A stretch of DNA of 8,175 nt from positions 1 to 8,175 of the forward strand of contig JAHHSE010000063.1 in the NCBI GenBank assembly GCA_020025395.1, read 5' to 3'. Shown one piece after another: positions 1 to 6,368 of this stretch. The notes beneath the pieces are model-generated. The model had not been told where the DNA came from, ran no database searches, and saw only the letters and a program-made list of their open reading frames with translations. The DNA comes from Oscillospiraceae bacterium (GTDB lineage: Bacteria; Bacillota; Clostridia; Oscillospirales; Oscillospiraceae). Position numbers and translations under genes: made by a program. Within the stretch, counting starts at the first letter, position 1; each line of letters opens with the position of its first letter.

Positions 1-19
1 CCCCTATCCCATCCACGAA

Positions 20-27
20 AGAAGGTG
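20..27 (+). promoter_or_regulatory. Ribosome binding site of the metallopeptidase gene
   Basis: AGAAGGTG lies 6-7 bases before ATG 34. It decides the start, because the in-frame GTG at 25 is part of this purine-rich stretch. Confidence 0.55.
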
Positions 28-33
28 ATCCCC

Positions 34-426
34 ATGTTGATGGAGTTTGACCAGGTCGGTGAAATTCTGGACGACCTGTATGAGACCTTTCCCCCCGCCC
101 TCTTTGAGCGGTTAAACGGGGGAATCTCCCTCCTCCCCGACTGCCGGACCGATCCGCAGCTCCCCGGACGCACCATGTACCTGATGGGGGCCTACTGCCA
201 CGACATGACAGGCCGATATATTGAGCTGTACTACGGCTCCTTTGCCGCCCTGGCCCGGGAGGAAGACTGGTCGGAGGAGACCTGGAGGAAGGAGCTGCAC
301 ACCACCCTGTCCCATGAGCTGACCCACCATCTGGAAAATCTGGCCGGAGAGATCGGTCTGGAAATCCGGGATGCAGAGCAGCTCGCCCAATGGAAATCGG
401 AAGAGAGAGAGGAAGAGGGTCCATGA
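34..426 (+). CDS. Small zincin-like metallopeptidase family protein (HExxH)
   Basis: A 130-residue soluble protein with the zinc-protease signature HELTH at about residues 94-98 (two His ligands and the catalytic Glu), followed by H99 and E101. The small size and a motif near the C-terminus fit the minimal zincin family (PF06262-like) of bacteria, whose substrates are unknown. There is no signal peptide or membrane segment, so it is probably cytoplasmic. The C-terminus is highly acidic and Lys/Arg-rich. ATG 34 is chosen because GAAGG at 21-25 sits at normal spacing; a GTG at 25 lies inside that Shine-Dalgarno and an ATG at 40 is also possible. Its stop overlaps the transporter start (ATGA), so the two are probably translationally coupled. 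Zinc binding follows from the motif; proteolytic activity is inferred only. Confidence 0.8.
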   Translation: MLMEFDQVGEILDDLYETFPPALFERLNGGISLLPDCRTDPQLPGRTMYLMGAYCHDMTGRYIELYYGSFAALAREEDWSEETWRKELHTTLSHELTHHLENLAGEIGLEIRDAEQLAQWKSEEREEEGP

Positions 427-1748
427 CACATAAGCATTCCAAATTCGGCTCCAAGTGGGGCTTCATTCTGGCCGCCGTAGGCTCTGCTGTGGGAATGGCC
501 AATGTCTGGGGCTTCCCCGCCAAGCTGGGGAGCAACGGCGGCGGCGCCTTCCTGGTGGCCTATCTTATCTTTATCGTCCTCTTCAGCGTGGTAGGCCTCT
601 CCGCGGAATACGCCATCGGCCGCCGGGCCAAAACAGGGACTTTAGGCTCCTATCAGCTCGCCTGGTCCACCCGCACCCCCTCTCTGGGAAAGGCGGGCGG
701 GATCCTGGGCTGGCTTCCCCTGGCCGGCTCCCTCTGCATCGCCCTGGGCTATGCGGTCATCATCGCCTATGTCCTCAAGGCCTTCGTCCAATCTATGACC
801 GGGACCCTGATGACGGCGGACACCACCCAGTGGTTCCAATCCTTCTCCTTCACGGAATACTCCGTGATTCCCTTCCACATCATTGTGGTGGTGGGAACCC
901 TGCTCACCCTTCTTTTGGGTGCCCGCAGCATTGAGAGGAGCAACAAAATCATCATGCCCCTCTTTTTCCTGATCTTTGCCGTTCTCGCCATTCGGGTGGC
1001 CTTCCTCCCCGGAGCCGCCGAGGGCTACCGTTTCCTTTTTCAGCCGGACTGGAGCTATCTGAAGGACCCCATGACCTGGGTCTGGGCCATGGGACAGGCC
1101 TTCTTCTCCCTCTCCATCACCGGCAGCGGCATGATTGTCTATGGGGCCTACCTCTCCAACAAAGAGGATGTGGTCCATGTGGCGGTTCGGACCGCCCTCT
1201 TTGACACCATCGCCGCCCTGGTGGCGGCCCTGGTCATCATTCCGGCCTGCTTTGCCTACGGCTTGGATGTGGGGGCCGGGCCCTCCCTCCTCTTTGTCAC
1301 CCTGCCCCGGATCCTTCAGGACATCCCCTTCGGGCGGCTCTTCGCCATCATCCTCTATGCCGCCATGATCTTCGCCGGGGTCAGCTCCCTTCAGAATATG
1401 TTTGAGGCGGTGGCGGAATCCCTCCTCCATAAGTTCCCCAGGCTCAGCCGGAAAATGGTCCTGGCCCTCCTCTGCGTCATCTGCCTTGGGATCGGCCTCC
1501 ATATGGAGCCAATCTACAAATGGGGCCCCTGGATGGACATCGTCTCCATCTACATCATCCCCCTGGGGGCCACCCTGGGTGCCTTCTCCTGGTTCTGGAT
1601 CATGAAAAAGGAGGATCTGCTGGACGAGGTCAACAAAGGCTCCGGCCGGCCGCACGGCAGACTCTGGTATGCCCTGGGGCGATTTGGCTATGTCCCCTGT
1701 GCCCTCCTCCTCTGCTGCATTGCCCTCTTTTTGAAAATCGCCTTCTAA
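423..1748 (+). CDS. Sodium-dependent transporter, SNF/NSS family
   Basis: A 441-residue integral membrane symporter of the neurotransmitter:sodium symporter (LeuT/MhsT-like) family, predicted to import an amino acid or related amine with Na+. Hydrophobic segments fall at about 13-32, 41-62, 93-118, 146-166, 174-192, 220-242, 254-278, 302-328, 343-360, 372-394 and 418-440. That gives 11 helices, as in several bacterial members. Helix 1 carries AVGSAVGMANVWGFP and then SNGGGAF, both family hallmarks. Helix 6 has GQAFFSLSITGSG, the unwound substrate/Na+ region. Helix 8 has AGVSS, the Na2 site. Numbering happens to match LeuT: N27 is kept, but LeuT Asn21 is Ser21 and the gating Arg30 is Gly30. 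The start is ATG 423 after GAGAGAGGAAGAGGG, overlapping the upstream stop. Substrate cannot be read from sequence. Confidence 0.93.
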   Translation: MTHKHSKFGSKWGFILAAVGSAVGMANVWGFPAKLGSNGGGAFLVAYLIFIVLFSVVGLSAEYAIGRRAKTGTLGSYQLAWSTRTPSLGKAGGILGWLPLAGSLCIALGYAVIIAYVLKAFVQSMTGTLMTADTTQWFQSFSFTEYSVIPFHIIVVVGTLLTLLLGARSIERSNKIIMPLFFLIFAVLAIRVAFLPGAAEGYRFLFQPDWSYLKDPMTWVWAMGQAFFSLSITGSGMIVYGAYLSNKEDVVHVAVRTALFDTIAALVAALVIIPACFAYGLDVGAGPSLLFVTLPRILQDIPFGRLFAIILYAAMIFAGVSSLQNMFEAVAESLLHKFPRLSRKMVLALLCVICLGIGLHMEPIYKWGPWMDIVSIYIIPLGATLGAFSWFWIMKKEDLLDEVNKGSGRPHGRLWYALGRFGYVPCALLLCCIALFLKIAF

Positions 1749-1774
1749 AATCATGCCGATCCCTTTCAGACAGC

Positions 1775-1823
1775 CTGAGAAGACCCCGACCGCCCTTTCA
1801 GGGGGCGGTCGGGGTCTTCTCAG
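1775..1823 (+). terminator. Long perfect-stem terminator between convergent genes
   Basis: The left arm 1775-1795 pairs perfectly over 21 bp with 1803-1823, around a 7-nt loop (tttcagg). On the + strand it is followed by TTAAATTTATAAATTTT, so it should terminate the transporter transcript. On the - strand the same hairpin is followed by GGCTGTCTGAAAGGG, with no U-run, so it is a weaker intrinsic terminator for the glycosyltransferase unit. The right arm contains the glycosyltransferase TGA stop (1820-1822). A 9-bp direct repeat CCCTTTCAG occurs at 1761-1769 and 1793-1801. Confidence 0.92.
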
Positions 1824-2857
1824 TTAAATTTATAAATTTTCTGGGCCACACGGTACAGTTTCACCGAAAGCTTCCGGCCCTGATAGCCGGGGAAGATGGT
1901 CATGGAGGAGATGGCCCGATATTTAAACTTATGAAAGAGGGCGGAGTCCACCGTGCGCAGGTATTCCCACAGCTCGGTCCTCTGCCCCAGCGCCTCCGGG
2001 GAGCCGTCAATCACCAGAAAGATAGAGGAGATGCTCATCATCATCGCCAGGTAATTTTTCATGTATCTGGCAAGCTTGGGCCACTGGGTCTTCACCTTCC
2101 GGAGATCGCAGGAATCGATCATGGTCCTGGTGACCCGCACCTGCTGATCCACCCGTGTGACCATCACCGATTCATTTACCGACTGGTCCGCCCTTCCGAT
2201 GAAATAGCGGTAGAGATCCTCGTCCATATAATAGATGCTTCGAACCTGGGGAAGGGGGAGATAGACAAAGATGTTGTCCACATAAAAGGTGTGCTTGGGC
2301 AGCTTCAGCCCGCAGTCCCTAAGCAGCTGGGTCCGATAGATCACCGAGTGCATGAGGAGGTACTGAGAGGGGCGGAAATGTCCGATGTCCCCCCAGGTAA
2401 ACTCCCGGTTCACCGGGAAGACATTGGTGTATTTCATCACCTTTTGCGTGTTGTCCTCCACATGCTCATAAACATAGTTGCAGATCATCAAATCCAGAGG
2501 GTCAGGCCGGGCGGCAAACTCCCGAAGCTTGTCCAGAACCCGGCCCAGCGCCTCCTCATTCAGCCAGTCATCCGAGTCCACAACCTTATAATAAAGTCCT
2601 CTGGCACGGGAAATCCCCTGATTGACCCCTTCTCCGTGTCCCCCATTCTCCTGGTGGACAGCCCGGACAATGTGGGGATACTGGGCCTCATAGCGGTCAC
2701 AGATGGCAGGGGTGTCATCCTTCACCGAGCCGTCATCCACCAGGATAATCTCAATATCCTCCCCGCCGGTCAGCAGGGTCTGGACACAGTGGTCCATATA
2801 GGCCGCGGAATTGTAGCAGGGCACCGCGAAGGTAATCAGCTTTTCCACCGATATCAC
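1820..2857 (-). CDS. Glycosyltransferase family 2, partner of Glf
   Basis: A 345-residue GT-A fold glycosyltransferase. The N-terminal strand ITFAVPCYNS (about 9-18), EIILVDDGS (about 36-44) and the metal/nucleotide-binding KVVDSDDW (about 91-98) are the family 2 signatures. ENGGHGEGVNQGISRARG precedes the DSDD motif, as usual. There is no signal peptide or strong membrane helix, so it is cytoplasmic or membrane-associated. The start is GTG 2857, overlapping the glf stop as GTGA; the preceding ribosome site (AAAAAAGTGA) is poor, so translation likely depends on coupling to glf. GTG 2848 is an alternative start. Pairing with a UDP-galactopyranose mutase suggests that it transfers galactofuranose to a surface polysaccharide or glycolipid. 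That is inference; the acceptor is unknown. The stop lies inside the shared terminator stem. Confidence 0.9.
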   Translation of the reverse strand: MISVEKLITFAVPCYNSAAYMDHCVQTLLTGGEDIEIILVDDGSVKDDTPAICDRYEAQYPHIVRAVHQENGGHGEGVNQGISRARGLYYKVVDSDDWLNEEALGRVLDKLREFAARPDPLDLMICNYVYEHVEDNTQKVMKYTNVFPVNREFTWGDIGHFRPSQYLLMHSVIYRTQLLRDCGLKLPKHTFYVDNIFVYLPLPQVRSIYYMDEDLYRYFIGRADQSVNESVMVTRVDQQVRVTRTMIDSCDLRKVKTQWPKLARYMKNYLAMMMSISSIFLVIDGSPEALGQRTELWEYLRTVDSALFHKFKYRAISSMTIFPGYQGRKLSVKLYRVAQKIYKFN

Positions 2858-4020
2858 TCACTTTTTTCGTTTGATTCGAGAAGCCGGTCCGCCAGATTCA
2901 GGGCTTGGGAGACAATGGCATCCATGTTGTAATATTTGTATTCTGCCAGCCGTCCCACCAGATGAAAGTTCGGAATCCCCTGCGCCAGTCCCCTGTATTT
3001 TTCATACAGGGCCGTATTTTCCGGATTGATGATGGCGTAGTAGGGGACCTCCCCCTCAGCGCCCGAATAGGGTCTGGAGAACTCCTTCACAATGGTGGTG
3101 ACCCCCTTCAGCTCCTGTCCGGTCATATGCTTAAATTCCGTAATGCGGGTATAGGGCTGATCCACAGTATAGTTTACCGTGCCCCGGGTCTGATACCAGT
3201 CCACCGGATGGGTCTCGAACTGGAAGTCCAGGGTACGGTAGGGCAGCCTTCCGAATCGGCAGTCAAACAATTCGTCCACGGGACCTGTATAGACCACGGG
3301 ACCGGTAAAGATCTCCCCATCCAGCTTCACCCCCTCCGGGGTGAAAATCAGCCGATCTCTGGCATCGCAGTTGAGCTCCACATGGAGGCCGGGATGATCC
3401 AGCATTCTGGCAAACAGCGGGGTATACCCATTGGCGGGCATCCCCTGATAGGGGTCCTGGAAGTATCGGTCGTCCCGGGAGAGGAAGATGGGAACCCGGG
3501 CCGTGGTCTCCGGATCAATCTGCTCCGGGGTGGTCCCCCACTGCTTCATGGTGTAGTTCACAAAGACATTCTCATACACATAGTTTGCCAGCTGGAGAAG
3601 CTCCGGATCGGTATTTTTCCGCAGATCCAAAATGGTCACCTTCCGCTCCGGGCCATAGACGGAGAGGAGCTTTTCCCGGAGGGCATCCGCCCGATCCCCA
3701 AAGGCGATCTCCAGGGAGGAGAGGTTAAAGGGTACCGGCATCAGCTGTCCGTGAACATTGGCCACCACCCGATGCTCATAGGGGAGCCAGTTGGTAAACC
3801 GGGAGAGATAGTCATAGACCCGCTTCTCCGTGGTGTGGAAGATATGGGGGCCGTACTGATGGATGAGGATTCCGGCGTCATCCTTTCGGTCGTAAGCGTT
3901 CCCGCCCACATGGTCCCGCCGCTCCAGCAGCAGGACCTCCCTATTCCCCGCCTCGGCAAGCTGCCGGGCCGTTACGGCCCCGGCATAGCCGGCGCCGATT
4001 ACCAATGCGTCATATTTCAT
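2854..4020 (-). CDS. glf: UDP-galactopyranose mutase
   Basis: A 388-residue FAD enzyme that interconverts UDP-galactopyranose and UDP-galactofuranose in the cytoplasm, supplying the Galf donor for surface glycans. The N-terminal dinucleotide fold VIGAGYAGAV (about 7-16, GxGxxG) and LLLERRDHVGGNAYD (about 30-44) bind FAD. GPHIFHT (about 57-63), the NYTMKQWG segment, ARVPIFLSRDDRYFQD and the closing GRLAEYKYYNMD are family hallmarks around the flavin and UDP-sugar site. Length matches bacterial Glf (about 370-390). The start ATG 4020 has AGAGGGG about 6 bases upstream. It is the first gene of a two-gene unit, with its stop overlapping the next start. A candidate promoter lies just upstream. Confidence 0.97.
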   Translation of the reverse strand: MKYDALVIGAGYAGAVTARQLAEAGNREVLLLERRDHVGGNAYDRKDDAGILIHQYGPHIFHTTEKRVYDYLSRFTNWLPYEHRVVANVHGQLMPVPFNLSSLEIAFGDRADALREKLLSVYGPERKVTILDLRKNTDPELLQLANYVYENVFVNYTMKQWGTTPEQIDPETTARVPIFLSRDDRYFQDPYQGMPANGYTPLFARMLDHPGLHVELNCDARDRLIFTPEGVKLDGEIFTGPVVYTGPVDELFDCRFGRLPYRTLDFQFETHPVDWYQTRGTVNYTVDQPYTRITEFKHMTGQELKGVTTIVKEFSRPYSGAEGEVPYYAIINPENTALYEKYRGLAQGIPNFHLVGRLAEYKYYNMDAIVSQALNLADRLLESNEKSE

Positions 4021-4044
4021 GCAATCCCCTCTTTTATATACGGA

Positions 4045-4073
4045 AGAATATCACATTTCCGCCGTGAAACCAA
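4045..4073 (-). promoter_or_regulatory. Candidate promoter of glf
   Basis: Read on the - strand, TTGGTT (4068-4073) and TATTCT (4045-4050) are separated by 17 bp. A TG one base before the -10 gives an extended -10 (TGATATTCT). The start point would fall near 4038, leaving a very short leader that holds the Shine-Dalgarno. The -35 matches consensus at only three positions. Confidence 0.5.
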
Positions 4074-4074
4074 G

Positions 4075-4117
4075 CGGTTTTCTCTTAAGATTTTATAAAA
4101 TTCCTCTGAAAAAACCG
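4075..4117. repeat. Nested AT-rich palindrome upstream of glf
   Basis: An outer 7-bp inverted repeat, CGGTTTT (4075-4081) with AAAACCG (4111-4117), encloses a perfect 12-base palindrome ATTTTATAAAAT (4090-4101). It lies between the pyrophosphatase stop and the glf -35. It could be an operator for glf, an UP-like AT-rich element, or a poor terminator for the upstream gene. It lacks the GC-rich stem plus T-run of a normal terminator on the - strand. Confidence 0.35.
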
Positions 4118-4122
4118 GAGAT

Positions 4123-4653
4123 TTATTTACAGAAGCAGTCCACATAGTGGTCCATCGCCTTCTGAATAACCTCCACGGCGGCCCTTCTGTCGTTCACGTC
4201 TCCGGCCACGGCGTCCTTGCCCTCCAGCATTTTATAAACACTGAAAAAGTGGGACATTTCATCGAAAATATGGCTGGGCAAATCCATCAGATCCTGATAG
4301 TTGTTATAGGTCGGGTCGGAAAAGGGGATGGCGATGATCTTTTCGTCGTTCTTGCCGCCGTCCAGCATCGAGATGTAGCCGATGGGATAACATCTCACCA
4401 GAGTCAAAGGGTCCAGCTCCTCCGAGCAGAGGACCAGGACATCCAGGGGATCGCCGTCATCGCCATAAGTACGGGGGATAAAGCCGTAGTTGGCGGGATA
4501 GTGGGTGGAGGTATGAAGAACCCGGTCCAAAATAATGAGGCCGGTCTCCTTATCCAGCTCATACTTCTTCTTGCTCCCCTTGGAGATTTCGATCACAGCG
4601 GTGAAATCCTCGGCAGAGATGCGTTTCGGGTCCATATCGTGCCAAATATTCAT
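4123..4653 (-). CDS. ppa: Family I soluble inorganic pyrophosphatase
   Basis: A 176-residue cytoplasmic enzyme that hydrolyses pyrophosphate to phosphate, pulling biosynthetic reactions forward. It shows the family I signature GDDGDPLDVLV (about 64-74, with metal-binding Asp 66, 68 and 71). It also has the N-terminal IEISKGSKKKYE (Glu22, Lys29), HYPANYGFIPRTY (51-63), and MLDGGKNDEK (Asp98, Asp103, Lys105), matching the E. coli active-site set. FSVYKMLEGK near 137-146 provides the last conserved Tyr/Lys. Length equals that of typical bacterial hexameric enzymes. The start ATG 4653 has AAGGAG 8 bases upstream. An in-frame extension to 4869 is non-conserved leader sequence containing the promoter and is not translated in my reading. 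It appears to be a single-gene transcript. Confidence 0.96.
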   Translation of the reverse strand: MNIWHDMDPKRISAEDFTAVIEISKGSKKKYELDKETGLIILDRVLHTSTHYPANYGFIPRTYGDDGDPLDVLVLCSEELDPLTLVRCYPIGYISMLDGGKNDEKIIAIPFSDPTYNNYQDLMDLPSHIFDEMSHFFSVYKMLEGKDAVAGDVNDRRAAVEVIQKAMDHYVDCFCK

Positions 4654-4688
4654 GGAGGAAGCTCCTTCTTCTCGGTTTTTCGGGAAGT

Positions 4689-4708
4689 CGGCCTGAGCGT
4701 TCAGGCCG
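4689..4708 (-). promoter_or_regulatory. Hairpin in the ppa leader
   Basis: CGGCCTGA (4689-4696) pairs perfectly with TCAGGCCG (4701-4708) around a 4-base loop, between the ppa promoter and its ribosome site. A second, weaker hairpin, GCCTC/GAGGC, is at 4736-4753. Neither is followed by a T-run on the - strand, so they are leader structures rather than a clear attenuator. Function is unknown. Confidence 0.4.
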
Positions 4709-4774
4709 CTCCGATTTTTGAAGTGGACAGACCCCGCCTCCAAACTATGAGGCTGATCTGCCCGGTATGGTTTC

Positions 4775-4803
4775 ATTATAGCCGAAATCCGTTCCGGATA
4801 CAA
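4775..4803 (-). promoter_or_regulatory. Promoter of ppa (perfect -10)
   Basis: On the - strand, TATAAT (4775-4780) matches the consensus exactly. TTGTAT (4798-4803) sits 17 bp upstream as the -35. The predicted start near 4768 gives a leader of about 115 nt. The -35 overlaps the T-tract of the eut terminator, so ppa should be transcribed independently of the eut operon. Confidence 0.75.
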
Positions 4804-4845
4804 CAGGAAAAGGCGACAATGTTTGTTCGGAAACCCATTGCCGCC
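4802..4845 (-). terminator. Rho-independent terminator of the eut operon
   Basis: On the - strand, GGCGGCAATG (4836-4845) pairs with CATTGTCGCC (4812-4821). This is a 10-bp stem with one G-U pair and a 14-nt loop, followed directly by TTTTCCTGTT. It starts 8 bases after the eutQ TAG stop. This marks the end of the microcompartment operon. Confidence 0.75.
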
Positions 4846-4853
4846 CTGCTTCC

Positions 4854-5276
4854 CTATTGATTTTTCCAATCTGCCGGATAGGTTACATAGAGAAATCTCG
4901 CTTTCTCCGGTACGGAAAATTGGATGGCGCTCCCCTTGGGGAGGAGGAGCACCTCCCCCGGCCCGGCAGAGACCCGGTCCCCGTCCACCAGGATATTGAG
5001 TCTCCCCTCAATCACATAGTCCACCTCGTCATACGCAAGCTGCCAGGAAAAGGTGGTCTTCTCCATCTCCATCAGCCCTACCCCCAGGCGGGGACTTTCT
5101 GAAAGGGAGAAGAGGTCCCGGGTATAGACCCGGTGATTCGGATCTCCGGTGTCCAGTCGGTCGGCCTCGGCGGTTCGGATCCGGGGGAGGAGGGCCAGGC
5201 GGACCCCATGGTCCTTCTGTCCCAGCTCCTCCAGCAGCACCTTCCGAATCATGGCCTCCAGCGCCTTCTTATCCAT
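4854..5276 (-). CDS. eutQ: EutQ-like cupin protein of ethanolamine utilization
   Basis: A 140-residue short-form EutQ. The C-terminal two thirds (about 55-135) is a cupin barrel, with EMEKTTFSWQLAYDEVDYV, the VIEGRLNILVDGDRV strand and GPGEVLLLPKGSAIQFSVPE. Salmonella EutQ has been reported to have acetate kinase activity; whether this short form does is unknown. The N-terminus (MDKKALEAMIRKVLLEEL) is a predicted amphipathic helix resembling the microcompartment-targeting peptide of PduP, so the protein may be lumenal cargo. Start ATG 5276 is certain: AAAGGAGG lies 6 bases upstream. It overlaps the end of eutH by 8 bases (ATGGATAA). It is the last gene of the operon, before a terminator. The E. 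coli protein is longer (about 233 residues), but Firmicutes forms are commonly short. Confidence 0.85.
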   Translation of the reverse strand: MDKKALEAMIRKVLLEELGQKDHGVRLALLPRIRTAEADRLDTGDPNHRVYTRDLFSLSESPRLGVGLMEMEKTTFSWQLAYDEVDYVIEGRLNILVDGDRVSAGPGEVLLLPKGSAIQFSVPEKARFLYVTYPADWKNQ

Positions 5277-6354
5277 GATCTGCCTCCTTTCGGGTCAGGA
5301 GCAGCGCCACCCCCACAGCGGTGACGGCCCCGGTCAGCTTCCCCAGAATCATGGGGAAAATCATGGCGGGATCAAAGCCGGCGGTAAAGCCCAGATGGTC
5401 CCCAAAGACAAAGGCTCCGGAGACGGCAAAGGCCACATTGAGGACCTTCCCCTTCGGGTCCATGTCCTTCAGCATTCCAAACATGGGAATGTTGTTGGCC
5501 AGGGTGGCCACCATTCCGGCCGCCGCCGTCTGGTTCATCCCCAAAAGGCCCCCCAGCTTCATGAGAGGGGTGTGAAAGACTCTGGTCAACACCAGCACCA
5601 GAGGAAAGGCCCCGGCCAGGACGATGGCAATCCCTCCCACGGCGGCAAAGCCCTCCGAGATGGGGGCCATGCCGGGCAGGAGGACCCAGCCGGTGAGCGC
5701 CTCCACAATGGCGGCGGCAAGGCCCAGGGTGATGACCACCACCACCCCTTTCCCGAAGACGGTAAAGCCCTTGACCATCCCCTGGGGAATCCGCCAAAGT
5801 CCCAGGGCGATGAGAAGGGCGATGAGAAGAATCGGAATCAGATTCCGCACCACCATCCCGACCCCGAAGCCGGCCGCCAGACCCCCAACCAGGGAACCCA
5901 CGGGAATGGTGATTACCCCCGCCAGGACCCCCTTGGCCAGGGCGGGACGGTCCTCCTCCCCAATGATGCCCAAGGCCACCGGAATGGTGAAGACCACCGT
6001 GGGTCCCAGCATGGACCCCACAATGAGCCCCCCAAACTGCCCCGCCTCCCGGCTCTCCGCCAGCTCCGCCGCCAGGGCGGCGCCGCCCATATCGTTTGCC
6101 AGGATGGTCCCGGCAAACATAGCGGGGTCGGCCCCAAACAGGGAGTAAAGAGGCACCACTACAGGGCGGAGGAGATTGGCCAGCACCGGCGCCAGACAGA
6201 TGATCCCGATCATCGCCAGCGCCAGAGAACCCATGGCCAATATCCCCTCCTCAAACTTCTCCCCCAGGCCAAACCGATTCCCCAGAATGCGGTCCCCAGC
6301 CCCAAGGATCATGAAAAGGACCATAAGATAGACAATGATCTCGTTGATCGACAA
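5269..6354 (-). CDS. eutH: Ethanolamine permease EutH
   Basis: A 361-residue, very hydrophobic membrane protein with about 10-11 predicted helices. It moves ethanolamine into the cell, which is most important when little unprotonated amine diffuses in. The opening SINEIIVYLMVLFMILGAGDRIL closely parallels E. coli EutH (GINEIIMYIMMFFML...). LAMGSLALAMIGIICLAPVLA, MFAGTILANDMGGAALA and the late FGDHLGFTAGFDP are conserved EutH segments. It is shorter than the E. coli protein (about 408) but typical of Firmicutes. The start is TTG 6354, supported by homology from residue 2 and by AGGAGGAGG about 5 bases upstream. No ATG is available at the conserved N-terminus. It follows eutN by only 14 bases. 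Confidence 0.94.
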   Translation of the reverse strand: MSINEIIVYLMVLFMILGAGDRILGNRFGLGEKFEEGILAMGSLALAMIGIICLAPVLANLLRPVVVPLYSLFGADPAMFAGTILANDMGGAALAAELAESREAGQFGGLIVGSMLGPTVVFTIPVALGIIGEEDRPALAKGVLAGVITIPVGSLVGGLAAGFGVGMVVRNLIPILLIALLIALGLWRIPQGMVKGFTVFGKGVVVVITLGLAAAIVEALTGWVLLPGMAPISEGFAAVGGIAIVLAGAFPLVLVLTRVFHTPLMKLGGLLGMNQTAAAGMVATLANNIPMFGMLKDMDPKGKVLNVAFAVSGAFVFGDHLGFTAGFDPAMIFPMILGKLTGAVTAVGVALLLTRKEADHG

Positions 6355-6368
6355 AGCTTCCTCCTCCT
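6355..6368 (-). promoter_or_regulatory. Ribosome site fixing the TTG start of eutH
   Basis: On the - strand, AGGAGGAGGAAGC directly precedes TTG 6354. The strong anti-Shine-Dalgarno match and correct spacing support the rare TTG start. Confidence 0.7.

Noticed and set aside
642..1754. Long - strand open frame opposite the transporter
   Set aside because: Gly/Asp/Glu/His-rich antisense translation of a membrane protein gene, with no supporting signals.
1520..2932. Long + strand open frame crossing the terminator and the glycosyltransferase
   Set aside because: It runs through a 21-bp terminator hairpin and shadows two clear genes; no recognisable protein features.
2905..4098. Long + strand open frame opposite glf
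   Set aside because: Antisense shadow of the clearly identified glf; no ribosome site or motif.
4689..4720. + strand terminator (hairpin then CTCCGATTTTTG)
   Set aside because: No + strand gene precedes it; the T-run is 4 bases away and short. It is better treated as a ppa leader structure.
4654..4869. In-frame 72-residue N-terminal extension of the pyrophosphatase
   Set aside because: It overlaps the eutQ end, the eut terminator and a perfect TATAAT promoter. The family length and a good ribosome site point to ATG 4653.
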